Source: Adineta steineri | Taxonomy: Eukaryota > Rotifera > Eurotatoria > Adinetida > Adinetidae | Assembly (NCBI GenBank): GCA_905250115.1 | Contig: CAJNOI010000029.1 | Span: 186,001-250,000 of the forward strand | DNA: 64,000 nt | Direction: 5' to 3' | Shown: piece after piece, positions 41,989-55,550 of the stretch | Position numbering within the stretch: the stretch's first letter is position 1 | Layout: every line of letters starts with the position of its first letter | The notes under the pieces: generated by a model | What the model saw: only the letters and a program-made list of their open reading frames with translations | What the model was told of the DNA's origin: nothing | The model's database searches: none | Translations under genes and position numbers: made by a program

Positions 41989-44900
41989 ATGCCTCCAAAA
42001 ACATCCAAACTTAAACGACCAGCAAGCCGTAAGATTTTTTCTCTTAAATAATTGTTGTCGATTTATTCATTCTTCGATTTTAGCATTATCATCATCAACA
42101 TCATTATCATCGTCCCCGGTAACTTCTTTTAAGTTAAATATAACAAGAAACTATTTGACAAATACTCTTTAGGATATTCGAGCTGGTCTTTTCGACTGTT
42201 ACAGCTTTTTGGCTCCAAATGAATATTCAAATAAAACATTTGGTTTACTTGCATTTCTTCTACGAAATTCAGTTGGTGAAATTAATTTCTCTTATATTAT
42301 CGACGAAGCAGAAAAGAAAAGTCAACGAGATCATGATAAAAATGGTGAAGAAAAGTAAAAATAGAACTAAAATAAATTTCATAATTACACAATTTTTTAT
42401 TTAAGACTAGCAAATGAAGTTGTAAAACTGCTAAAAGTAGAACGAGAGAAATTAACACCAAACGATGTTTCAATTGAAAAAGGTCTAATGTTAACTCGAT
42501 TAATATCGTATATACAGGAGGTAAAATTTGTTATATAATCTTTCTTTATTAAATAAAATAGTTGTTTATTAAAGAACGGACAAAAATTTATATTACTTCT
42601 ATCCGATATTCGAATGGATATGAGACTAAAAATGCTTGATACTTCGACAAATCAACCAATTTCATATCCTAATGTAAGTTTAGTTTTATATGTATATACA
42701 TGCTGATTTAATTGATCTTTGTAGGATTTTCGTCAACGTGAACACGATTTTGATCATCGAAAAAATGCTCAAGATATTAGACGTCTTTTCTATTTCACTC
42801 ATGAAGACTTAAAAAACCCACCAAGTTTAATTTCATTACAGAATAAGTATGTATATTTTAATAGTATAAACTAAATAGAACGAAAATTTTGTTGTTTAGA
42901 GTAACTGAACATTTAAATTATGTGATTGATTGTAAAATGCGATATGAATCAAAGTTTCGAGATACTGGTATTAGAGAATGTTTGGATATAATTAATAAGT
43001 AATTCTATTATTTTGATAAACAAACATAATAATTAATATTTATTTGTTTTAGTTCATTTATGATTGTTGATCAACCACATTGTGGTTTCAATTCAGCAAC
43101 AGTTTATGAGAGAACAGCGCCTGGTGAATATAGAACTAAAGCGTCAGTAACTATAGTCTCATTATTACATGATTTTATGGAAACACATCCAAATTTAATC
43201 GAAATTCATTCTATTAGTAAATAGATATTTTAATATTAATTTCTATTTATATCACTGATTTTATTAAGGACCAAGTTTTCTACTATCATCCGATAAATAT
43301 GAACTCGCAAATCCAGAACCAATGTCATGGAAGATTTGTGAATTACAAGCAAGTCCACATGATAAACCTCAACGGATACGATATGCTGAATTATCAGATC
43401 TTATTATTAAACAAGCAAATAAAAATGATAAACATGTACATTTTGCTCAAAAATTACATTCACTGCAGTTTAAGTTTGACGTTCAAGTATGTGTAAATAT
43501 TTGTTAAGAAAAAAACAAGGATGTTTTCTTTATTATAGATTAATCTGGCTGAATATCGTTTTTCAAAAATTCATCAAATTTCATTGAGTTCTTCATTATT
43601 TGCTATTGCTAATCATCATTCTCAAGTTCCACGATTATTAACACGTGTTATCTTGAATGACATTCAAAGATTTACAAAAGTATGAAAAGTAATCATGTAA
43701 AATATTAAACAATATTATTTTCTTTAAGACTGAATTACCTGAAATTCGAACAATTATACATTATATGGAACGCTATTTTATTTATCGAATAGGTATTCCG
43801 CCGTGTGCACAAACTAGAGCATATCTACAAGAAGAATTAGAAAAGGCTCAAAGTAATTTATTAGTACTTTCAGATTTTTTTATACATACTTTGAATTTTA
43901 GAAGAAAGAATAAATTATCCAACATTAGAAGAACGTTTCACAGTATGTATTAAAATTAAAAAAAAACGTTATACTGATAAAATGAATCATGTACTAATAC
44001 ATAGTATAAATACAGTGAGGATGTTTCTTACATAGTTTTTATTTAAATTTCATAAGTAATATAAAAAAAATTTGAAAATTATTTTCGGCATTATCAGACA
44101 TTACTTATTTGATAGAAAGGTTCATTTGAAATATCTGATCTACATATACTCGTAACTTAATATGATTAGTAAAAAAGATACGATGATTTTTACTTTTATA
44201 GCATGTATTAACAAGATTTTGTATTTTTTACTAGGATTTTCTTACATCGTATGTTCATCAAATAGATTTTATGGCTAAACATCCAGTACTTTCTATGATG
44301 TATACTGATAGGTATATTCTTATTCTTTGCATAACATCTTTGCAGCTCTTTTATTTATCTTATTAAATAGACTATTCCTTGGCATATGCAACAGTGACAA
44401 AGTAGCAGAAATTGTGAATAAATATTCGACTATGACTTCGCCAGTAATTGCATTTCGTATGAATAGTATTAAAATTAATTATGCAAACATTGCTCAAAAG
44501 TCGGTTGTCAACAGACTGATTCTACCTGATTCATGTGCTATTCGCAACAATATCTATAATCGTTCGTCAATTGAATTTTTCATTCGTTTCTTTTTTCATT
44601 AAGTTTAAACTTTTAGATCATAAAGGAACATCAGAACAATTAACACTCGATACCGCAAAACTTTCACAAGAATTAAGCAAACTTGTATTCATAGATCACT
44701 TAGTAGATGCCAGAAGTATAAAAGTTTTATCGAGTTTTAATGATAGAACAAATGCGATCGAATATAAATCTTTTGACAATTTCACTAAATATTATGGTAA
44801 GTTAAATTATTTAGATATGATAGATCATCGAATTGTAAAATTAACTAGATCCATCAATACATAAAGTTTCTCTATGTAAAGAAAGATATCAACCACTTGA

Positions 44901-46125
44901 TGATCTGTTCAATATGTAAGTTTACATCATTTTATATAATGATTTTACTGTTCACATTTTCATATCAGTGCTAATGGAATGAGTCAGTCAACGATATCTA
45001 GTGGTGAAAACAATTCAAAAGATTCACACTTAACTATAACAAGTTAGACAAAGAAATATATTAATGCTAATCTATCTTTGTTATTAGGTACAACAACTTC
45101 AAGTTCAGTAGTAAGAACTACTCGTGCAGAGGTGAAAATTTTATAAAATTCTTTATTTAAAAACTATATTTTCCCTGTATAGAATATTAATACAAACAAC
45201 ATATCTTTACTTGACATCAATGACAATAATAATACAATTTTATCGCAACCTAATGCTGTGCTATCTCAAGCTCAAAAGTATCAAATCATAGCTGATTACG
45301 TTCTTTCAACTCCAGAGCTTCTTGCAGAAGTTTTATATAAATTAAATACACTTAATTTAGCTTCTACACCACAATCAGGATCACAACATTCATTGTACTC
45401 ACAAATTCAAGATCAGAATGCTCCGTCACAGGCATATATGCCATTTGAAAATCATCAGTCGTGGTCACCGACTCTTTGCCAAAATAATCAAAATGCTCAA
45501 TCACCTGCATATATACCATTTGAAAATCATCCGTCGTGGTCACAAACTCCTTGCCAAGATAATCAAAATCAATCACAAATTTTCTATCCGATTCTTCCAG
45601 CAGAGCATCAAGTTTTCAGTCAAAGTTTTCAAGTACAAACACCAGTTAATCAACAGGAGCAAACACAAAATATAATTTTCCCGGACGAAGTATCACTTAT
45701 GATAACTCCTAATTCATCCGATAATGAAGATCAATCTGATTCAACACGATTGGGTTCAACGAATGTTTTTAATAATATCACTCGATCACTTTCAACAGAC
45801 GTAAATGATGTTTCATTAGATCAGGTAAGACAATCATGATATAAAAAGAAGTGTATTAAATCGAAATAAATAATATTCATTATAAATTATCTCATGTGAA
45901 TAAAAATAAAAATTGATCTATAATGCTTATACTATTAAATCAATGTAGTCATGAAAGTATCTATCGAAAACCTTTATTTTAATTACATAAATTTCATACT
46001 AGTTAAATAAAATAATATATAATTTTTTTTTCATTTAGATATTATCAACAATCGATGACGATTTTCTACCAGTACGACCAGAACGTCTTGATACACCACT
46101 AACGATTCATTTTCAATCATCTTAG
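41989..46125 (+). CDS. STAT-like transcription factor, array copy F
   Basis: Exon 1 starts at 41989 with MPPKTSKLKRPASR, a basic, nuclear-signal-like leader shared with copy G. Next come CYSFLAPNEYSNKTFGLLAF (about 42200), LMLTRLISYIQE (about 42490), and helical DFRQREHDFDHRKNAQDIRR with LFYFTHEDLKNPPSLISLQ (about 42725-42845). DNA-binding-like part: FMIVDQPHCGFNSATVYER (about 43056-43115), VTIVSLLHDFMETHPNLIE, LHSLQFKFDVQI (about 43450). SH2-like part: LFLGICNSDKVAEIV (about 44375) and VIAFRMNSI (Arg codon 44456). The tyrosine is in KERYQPLDDLF (about 44885). The C-terminal tail (45180-45840 plus a last exon at 46040) is Gln/Asn/Ser-rich with a duplicated 23-residue unit, like a transactivation domain. 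It is a close paralogue of copy G. Confidence 0.68.
45428..45570 (+). repeat. Tandem duplication inside the Gln-rich tail of copy F
   Basis: Two adjacent units encode YMPFENHQSWSPTLCQNNQN and YIPFENHPSWSQTPCQDNQN. The DNA units are about 75 bp long and nearly identical, so the duplication is recent. Copy G lacks it. Confidence 0.85.
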
Positions 46126-48879
46126 TATAGACTATAAATTATGCTATTCAATTGCGTAAACATTTTTCCCCCATAAAATTAAAAAAATCCGTATTATTTT
46201 TATTCTTTTATTTTATATAATAAAACTAAATTGAAAGATTATAGCTTTTAAGCATATTCAGTATTACAAGCAATTGCATCAATAACAAAATTTCGATTAT
46301 TCTAAATAATTTCTTATTGTTTGAATAGGCTAGTAGCATTTTATATCAAAACAACCAGTTTTTTTCAATCATAAATATTGACTACGTAACAAAATTCTGA
46401 GAAATTTAAGCATATATATAACTTAAAAACGATAAAATCATGCATTCTGTATTCAATCTTTCCGAGAAAATAGGGTACTCTGTACAATATTGACTCAGTA
46501 AATTTTAAAGCAACATACACCCATATTTTTTGTCTTTCTCCTTGCTCGTTCTTTGTTGTAGGAGAGAAAAAAACATTTTTTCTTTCGTCATGTAGTCGTC
46601 TTTATTTATATATTTACTTACTTTATCCTTTATCGTACTGTCTTTACGAATGAAATTTTCTTTTTTTGAAAAAATTCATAGTACAGACAGAAAAAATTGT
46701 TTTAAAAGTACGCGACGCGACGAAATGAAAATAAATACATCCTTGTTATTTCAACACATGTGAATATATGTCTGATGTTTATTCTGAATAATTTACTTCC
46801 TTTCGTCACAAAAATAATATAGGTAGCAGCGTGTGTATCTCATCTATATATATATATATGAATTAAGATATTCTAACATTAAACAATATTCATTAGCAAC
46901 ACAGTTAATTTATACATAGTTATCGATTAATTGGCTGTAAAATGAGTCTATTCAGGAAAAAGTAAAATGCAACTCTTATCAAAGTAATTTCGAAATATGT
47001 TTTCTATAAATATATTACTTCATTAAATATTTTCTAATTTTATTGAATGATAATAAAGAAAAATCTCAACAGATAATGAACAATGTTTTGTAATTACTTA
47101 ATCATGTTACTGTACTTGGAATAAATCTACTTAATTAAAAAAATATGAATATGTAATTATGAAAATATGTGCAGACAGAATCACTTCAAAATATTTGTAT
47201 TACCTAAAAAAACGCTATTAACCATGTTTGCAAAATGACTCATCATCGCGTCTCATTCAAAAGTAATATAATATTTAATTAAATATAATTTAATTTATTC
47301 ATATTCAGAATATTCAAGTAATGTACTTTATTTAACAGTAAACAAAAATAGAATACTATTGGTTAACTTTTACAAAATTCAATACATATGACATCTTTTT
47401 ATTCTATGATGGTGTAAATAATATTAATCATTAAAAAAATTGGTAAACAAACTTAATAAATCTAAATCTTTTCTGCTTATTATGTTGAATTAATCGTATT
47501 ATATCGAATTGGTGACATTTGGTTTTGAACGATTTCTTAGCATATTATTTTGTAATTAAAAATTTATTTATGTTGAATGGATTATGAATGTAAAAGTCTT
47601 TTTTTTAATGTATGTAGTCATGACACGGCTTCATAATCTCTTTTATGATGAAGAAACTATTCGCCGAATGCATATTTATCCAAGAATAGTCAAGAGTAGT
47701 TTATTTACCTTAAATTGCCAACAATATTATATAGATTGTTTATTATTTTACAGTCTATACATCTATATATATATGATGAAAAGAATGACAGTTTTCAATA
47801 CTTTCTGGCCAAAATGTTTGGTGAGTAAACAACGTTGTATGTAATTATTATTCGACAAAATTTTCTTGCTCGGAAGAATTGACTGTCCTGCGAAAATTTT
47901 CCATCTTGGTTTTTTTCAGTTCTCCCGTCTATTCTATTCTATTTTATTCTATATATATATATCTACTGTTTTTTACAAATTATTATTGATGGTGAAACGA
48001 GGTATAAAAAAATTGAAGAAAATATCGTTTTCAAAGTGTCATCATTTATTTTTTGTACCTGTAAAAAACCACATTCAATAATATCGATTGATAATATAAT
48101 TAAACTAAGGTAAATATGATTTAAAAAATAAATTATGAAATACATTTGAATTTTTAAGACTTTATAGGTGACAAATAACAAAATGTTTTATAACTATTCA
48201 TTTACAAATATTAAATATATTGAAGTATAACCGTATGTTTGTGGTGAGAAGGAATTCTTAATTATTATACTATAAGAATAGAGATTACAGTTATATGTGT
48301 GTTATTCAATGATTTATACCTTTCGATAGAGAATTCTTAATTTGTAAGTATTATTATACAGATTTAATAGTTAAGAAATAACTTTTTAAAAACAATGTTT
48401 TATTTAAAACTCTTGCTCCGATGGTTGAACATACATTTCTTAAATATGTTTTTTTATGAATCAGTGAAACCTTTTAAGGACAAATGTAGGAGACTTTCTT
48501 CCCAGACATTTCTTTTCTTCTTGTCATGATGACATAGTGAGTCAAATATTATTAAAGTGCGATGAGTAACACATTTGATCTGTAAAAGAATTAAACTATT
48601 ATTTAGATTAAATAGCCATACAATAATAATCGTATTATGTAAGAATACGAATTTTTAACAGCATCATTTAAATTTTTTCGTCAGTCAAGTCATTCGTCAA
48701 GTTCTATATTGTATAGATAAAACTTAATCTATAGTAATGAATTTTAAGTCATAAAAGTCTATGGAAGAAAAGTTTACTTTATGATCCAGCAAAATTCTTC
48801 GAAATGAAAGTCGATTAATGTCAAATATATCCATCAAATTTTATTTTTTAGATCATTTTTTCTCATTATATTAGTAGTA
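46126..48879. other. Intergenic between STAT-like genes F and G
   Basis: About 2.75 kb, AT-rich. Short open frames at 47584-47844, 47866-48081 and 47963-48181 (-) have no recognisable domain and biased composition. The last few bases before each start are alike in F and G (GATCA-ATTTTTCT), so the F-G duplication may include part of the proximal promoter. Confidence 0.45.
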
Positions 48880-51800
48880 ATGTTTTCACGAAAAACAAAA
48901 CTTAAACGACCAGCAAGTCGTAAGTTTTTTTCTCTTAAATAATATCTGTCGATTTATTCATTCTTCGATTTTAGCAGCACTAACAATATCATCATCATCA
49001 TCGTCATCGGTAACTTCTTTTAAGTTAAATATAAACATCTATCTAACAAATACTCTTTAGAATACTCGAAGTGGCCTTTTCGAATGTTATAGCTTTTTAG
49101 CACCAAATGAATATTCAAATAAAACATTTGGTTTACTTGCATTTCTTCTGCGAAATTCAGTTGGTGAAATTAATTTTTCTTCGATTCTCGACGAAGCTGA
49201 AAAAAATAATGAAAAAGGGTAAAAATAAAATTAAGAAACAATTTTCATAATTCTACAATTTTTTATTCAAGACAAACAAATGATTTTGTAAGATTATTAA
49301 AAGAAAAACGATCGAATTTAACACCAAATGATGCATCAATTGAAAAATGTCTAATGTTAACTCGATTAATATCATCAATAGAGATGGTAAATTCTGTTAC
49401 GTAATCTTTGTTTATTAAATAAAATAGTTGTTTATTAAAGAACGAATCAGAATTTATATCACTTCTATTCGATGTTCGAATGGATATGAGACTAAAAATG
49501 ACTGATAATTTAAGAAATCAACCAATTTCATATCCTAATGTAAGTTTAGTTTTGTATATATATTACATGTTGATTTAATTGATCTTTGTAGGATTTTCGT
49601 CAACGTGAACACGATTATGATCATCGAAGAAATGCTCAAGATATTAGACGTCTTTTCTATCTCAATCATGAAGAAGCAAGAAAACCATCAAGTTTAATTT
49701 CATTACAAAATAAGTATGTATAGTTTTAATAGTATAAACTAAATAGAACGAAAATTCTGTTGTTTAGAGTAACTGAACATTTAAGTTATGTGATTGATTG
49801 TAAAATGCGATATGATGCAAAGTTTCGAGACACTGGTATTAAAGAACTGGAGAAAATAATCGGCAAGTAAGTATTTTAGCTGTTAATAAAACAGTATTGT
49901 ATGATATCAATTTTAGTTCATTTATGATTACTGCTCAACCACTTTGTGGTTTAAATCCAGTAACAATTTATGAACGAAGAGGACCGGGTGAATATGGAGC
50001 TAAAATATCAGTAACTATAGTCTCATTATTACATGATTTTATGGAAACACATCCGAATTTAATTGAACTTTATGATATTGGTAAATAGATAATATCAAAT
50101 TGATTTCTGATTTTGAATAATTTTTTCTATTTATTAAGAAACAAGTTTATGGCCACTATCACCTCTTTATAAACTTGATGAATCTCAAACACTTTCTTGG
50201 AAAACTTGTCAATTACAAGTAACTCCAAATGACAAACCACAAACAATAGATTATGCTGAATTATCATTCATTACTATACTACAATCAAATAAAACAAATA
50301 CACGTATTCATTTTGGTGAAGTATTACATTCATTGAAATTTGCTATTAAACTTCATGTAACATTTATAATATATAGTTAATTAATAACTAAATCTAATTT
50401 TCTTATAGTTAAATTTAAGTGAATATAAACTTTCTAAAACTTATCAAATCCCATTAGAATCATTATCATTTGCTATTACTTCTCACAATAATCATATTCC
50501 ACATATGTTAACAAAAGTTATACTTGATGATATCAAACGGTTTTCAAAAGTTTGTAAATTATTTTATAGAAAATGATATGATTATTATTGTTGCTTTTCT
50601 AGGCTTCTTCAACTGATGTTAAGGTTATAGCAAGCTTTATATTACGCTATTTTAAACATCGAACAGGCGTGGTACCTTATCCATTTCTTGAGAAGTACGT
50701 TGAACATGAATTAACAAGAGCTCTAAGTAATTAAATCATTTTCTCTCGAAAACTTTCGAAATGAAGCTGTATTTTTTTCTAGATGAACGAAGAAATTTTC
50801 AATCAATGGAAGATATCTTTATGGTATGTATAACAAAAAGATAAAAAACATTTACATTAGAGAAAGTCTTCTACTCTGACTTTCGATGAAAGAATGAAAT
50901 ATGACTTAGTTCTTTGAAATAATGTTATGTGTTTTAAAACATATAAGTCTTTCTTACTTATTTACAAATATCGTGTTCGATTTTCAAATAACAACATATA
51001 TATAATCACTATGAAACATGTTTATTTAAGTAATGATATAGATGACGAATTTTATAATTTAAAAAAAGAAGAATTAATGAAATTTACATATATTCTTATC
51101 CTATTTTTCAATAGGATTTTCTTGTACCATTTGTTCAACAAGTAGAATTTATGGCAAAACATCCAGTACTTTGTATGTTTTATGCCGATGGGTAAAAAAA
51201 GAAATCTCAATTCATATTTTAATCATAATTTATAATCATTTGTTTTTACTAGTCTTTTTCTTGGTATTTGTAAAAGTGAACAAGCAGCTGAAACGATGAT
51301 GAATTCAACCGATAATAATTCACCTATAGTTGGATTACGTATGAATTCAATAAAGGTGGATTATAGAGCTGTTGCAGCAACACCATCTTCAAGTAGACCA
51401 ATTAAAGTTCATACATGTGCTGTTCGTGTTGATATTTATAATAGTTTGTTAACGAAATTTTTTCATACCTTTAACTATATTGAATTGTTTAGAAAACACC
51501 AACAAATTCCAATATCGTACATTTGATTCAAGCATACTTCCTATTGATATAAAAAAATTTGTAACTACTGCTTATACAGAAAACGCTAGTCATATAAGAG
51601 TTTTATCTAATCTTGGTAATAATAATGATGATAGAAAATATAGATCTTTTACAGATTTCGATAAATATTATGGTAAGTGAAACGAAATTAATATATTATC
51701 ATATTATTTTATATTTACAGATGATTTTCTACATGATATTTATAAAACAAATGAAAAATATAAACCACTAACTAATCTTATTCTAAAGTAAGATATTCTA

Positions 51801-53342
51801 TTTCAATTTCTTTTTATATTATTATTTAATATTAGCGTTGAGAATGAAGACAATGATGATAGTAATTCTAATGGTAATGACAATCAACATACAGAGTTGG
51901 CCAATATGTTATCAGAAAATCCAGGTAAGATAAATAAAAGTACATATTAAAATCAATTTAAATTTTATTATAGAGTCAGTTCCTCCTAATTTAACATCAC
52001 CACTCAATGATGAATGTGTATGAAATTTATACTATATATTTTGTCTCAATATATCTCTCTCTTTTTTTTCCTAGACTTCTAATACAATTAGTAATCATAA
52101 TACAATATCATACGCACAAACCGGTTTTAATAGATCACCATTACATAGTATTCATTCACCACCTCAAACTCTAGATAATCAAGAATTAATTCGATATGCT
52201 CTGTCACATCCTGATCTTGTTACAGAACTTTTACGTCAAATTGATATCCAACAACGAGAATTATCAATGCCGTATCAGAACCAGCAAGCATTTCCAATAC
52301 AGTCACATTATCAACAACAACAACAACAACCAGTTAATCAACAATTTCATCAGCAACTTATCTCTCCTATATATCACAACCAACAAAATAATGAAAATCA
52401 ATATCAACAATCATTAACTTCTTCGAATTATAATAATCAATGGATACCACAACAAGGTTTAACACGAGCTCAAATGGTATCATTGCCGCAAGATATTCTA
52501 AATCAAACAACATTTCAAGTAAAGCAAATTTATTGAAAAATAATAGTTTTTTTTTATAGTTAACAGACATTAATACCATTAATTAAGGTTTCTTCTGCCT
52601 ATTAAACATTAAAATATCACACTTGTAAATCTGATCTATTGAGTGTGTCTGAAATTCAAATTCCAAATGTAGTATCTATTTCTTCTTTATTTATTTATGT
52701 CAAACTAGACACGTCATAGATGATCTTATACTAATCAGATTGCACAATAAAACCTTCCATAATAGATCATCTATTATACATCACATACATCATCTTCAAT
52801 ATTTTAGTAATTGTTCATGTCTCTATCATTTAGTAAGAAAAGTATACCTAGTTTATTAAAATTTAAGTTTTAATTAAGAAGGAAAAATCTCGTTGAATAA
52901 GTACTATGCAAATGAACTGCTATTCTTTGTACACATGATAATTGATTGAAAAGCATACTAATGTCAATGTTCAAAATTGTCCCTTTTTTTTATTAATAGA
53001 AATATCATCGATATAAATTATTCTTTTCATTATCTTGTTTTAAACTATATACAAAAGATACAATCAAGTTGAGTTCTTTTTTTTCTGAATAGAACTTCTT
53101 GATTTATTTATACATCATCATCTTTTTTGATACAGTTATTACAATATATAAATAAATATCTTTTATATTCATCTGTTCGTACAAGGTTAAATTTATTTAT
53201 ATTAATTAACTCGCATTATTTATTATTTAAACAAATTTTTCTTGCTTCACAAAAATTAATCTTGAATTTTGTATTTTAGGCACAGGCGATCTCATCAGAT
53301 CAAGATTTATTACAATTCGACGATTGGCTTCCTCCAAATTAA
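48880..53342 (+). CDS. STAT-like transcription factor, array copy G
   Basis: Start at 48880 with MFSRKTKLKRPASR. The following exons and even introns match copy F: YSFLAPNEYSNKTFGLLAF (about 49090), LMLTRLISSIEM, RQREHDYDHRRNAQDIRR and LFYLNHEEARKPSSLISLQ (about 49590-49710). DNA-binding-like part: FMITAQPLCGLNPVTIYER (about 49922-49980), VTIVSLLHDFMETHPNLIE, LHSLKFAIKLHL (about 50330). The SH2-like part has LFLGICKSEQAAETM (about 51255) and IVGLRMNSI (Arg codon 51338); the tyrosine is in NEKYKPLTNLIL (about 51755). The tail is rich in Gln, Asn and Ser, including a QQQQQPVNQQFHQQ run (about 52310-52350), and ends in a separate exon after a 760-bp intron with LLQFDDWLPPN, stop 53340-53342. Acidic/aromatic endings like this are common in activation domains. 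Confidence 0.68.
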
Positions 53343-55378
53343 AACATTTAGTTATATTATATTATTTTTTATAAACTGTTTTTTTGTCATATATTATAAA
53401 TAAAAATTCAGAGATATGTATACGAAATAATACATTCAGATATCTCCCATTTGAATAAGAACTATAAGTTGTTTTTTTCTTATTGAAAAAAAGACATTCT
53501 TCTATTTCATAAATTTTTAATACTATGTTGAATAATTTCTAAGAATTGTTTTAAATATAATATATTATTCGTTAAATAGAAGAATATTCCAATATGTGAA
53601 AGAAATCAAATTATGTCTAAATAGAGACTTAACCAATGTCTAGGAAATAGCTATTATCATTATTATTATTAATCTGTCTTGTCTGTAGTGTTTATAAGAA
53701 CGATATCTTTCCTTTTTTTTTTGTAGCAATTCTGTATTTATCCAAACGAAGAAGCAGAATAATCATAACAAAAATAACACCAATTTGCCAACGAGAAAAA
53801 CAAGCAATCTATCAAATGACTCAGCTGGAGACCATCGTCTTCGTTTTAATAGCATATCTGTAGTAGTTGACAAAAAAAAAGAAGAATCCGTTGTATATCC
53901 AGTTACCTTACATATCTTTTCATTGTACAATGATTTTCAATAGCGAATCAATAGTTCCTATAGAATAGCAAAGAAGAAAAAAGAAATGGTGACCACCACA
54001 TGTTCACAAAAAAGAAACAACCATAGAGAATAGACTATGCATAGTCCGCTATGTCAAAAGAAAAAAAAAAGGGATGAGACTAATTTATTTAGAACCGACA
54101 CGAAGAACAAGAAGAATAAGAACGAGACGATAACGCATTTTTTTGCGTTTCCTCACTCTCATGTTAGTTCAACTAACAACAGAAAAAAAAGACACAGAAA
54201 AAAAGTCATCGAATGTGTTTGCGCGTGCATTCTATGCGGTAGTAGTATATATACATAGAGAGCATAAATATGTAAGCAGATGGTTGTTTTTTCTTTTTCA
54301 TTCCTTTTTTTTTTGCTTCTTCTTATTTTAGACAATGTATAATATTTGTTGAACAATCGCTACTTATTTTCGTCATCAACGAATATTCAAATTAAAAATG
54401 AATTAGTTCTCTTTTTTTTATATTATATATATATATACATGGGAAAGGTCGCACACTGCCAATATTGATGAGGTATGACGATCAGCATGTTCGATGTTAA
54501 CCAGCTGGCAGACTGAGATAAAAAAAAAAGAAGAAATGAAGAGATGGATGATCTGATTGTTGTCTCCCGCCAAGAAGATTCTTTTTCCTTCTTCTTCTTC
54601 TTCTTTTTTTCCATGTCGGTCAAGCTAGAAATGGCATATACATATATGAACAGTAATGATGTTCTATAAACATCTATTCTTATTTTGGAAATGATATGTA
54701 TCTATGCTTCTATTCCTGCTCAGTTATCATTATTTGTTCATCAGTTTCTTTTTTTTTCTTCTTTCTTGGTATCTTCTTTTCGTCCTTATCGGGAGAAAGA
54801 ACAGGAAAGACAGCTAGAGAGAGAGAGAGAGAAAAAAGAAAGCATCATCCTATTGGTGTTGTCCTTTCTCTCTCAGCCGAAAATACTTCCTACTTCTGTA
54901 TATACATACATATCAATCAGAAGATATGCCGTTTTTCTTCTTCTTGTATTGGCCAAATTTGGAGCCGACATTACTCTAATATCCTGATTCTTCTATATTC
55001 CTACGTACAAGAATAGAGTGTGCATATATACATACACACATACACAAAAAGGAATCATCAGTAGTATATATATGCAAGCATCTTATACGATTCTATATTT
55101 AGTCGTTTATATCGCATCTATGCTGATACATGTTCAATAGAGTAAGTAAGTAAGAATCTTTTAGAAAGTATCCCACTTCGTACTTCTAAGACAGGCCATA
55201 TTGAAAAGATATCTTATGGAATGTAATAGAAGTATGCCGAGGGCTTTCTCATCCGACATTTAAATAAATGAATGAATGAATCTACTTGTTTTTTTTTAAA
55301 TAAATACAAAAACTAAAATATAAAAAGACACAATCAACATCTTTCATAGATACGTATATATCTTCAATCGGTCAATCA

Positions 55379-55478
55379 NNNNNNNNNNNNNNNNNNNNNN
55401 NNNNNNNNNNNNNNNNNNNNNNNNNNNNNNNNNNNNNNNNNNNNNNNNNNNNNNNNNNNNNNNNNNNNNNNNNNNNNN
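55379..55478. other. Assembly gap (100 N)
   Basis: Exactly 100 Ns. No gene is visibly cut by it. A telomere-like hairpin starts about 70 bp after it, and such foldback sequence can itself break assembly. Confidence 0.97.
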
Positions 55479-55550
55479 TTCACATTTAGGACACTTCTTG
55501 ACTGAATCTTCGTCAAGTCGTTTCTTTTTCTCCCCGGATTCGAGAGAGGG

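Noticed and set aside
45364-45675. Open frames in two other frames across the Gln-rich tail of copy F
   Set aside because: They are shadows of the duplicated 23-residue unit; the frame that continues from upstream exons is the Gln/Asn-rich one.
20253-53342. Reading the array as receptors, transposon proteins or an unknown family only
   Set aside because: There are no signal peptides, membrane segments or transposase motifs; the ordered match to STAT DNA-binding, linker and SH2 motifs in every copy is a better explanation.
54037-55016. Several overlapping open frames of 60-106 codons on both strands
   Set aside because: They follow A/G or T/C low-complexity tracts and give K/E/R-rich or F/S-rich peptides without domains or splice context.
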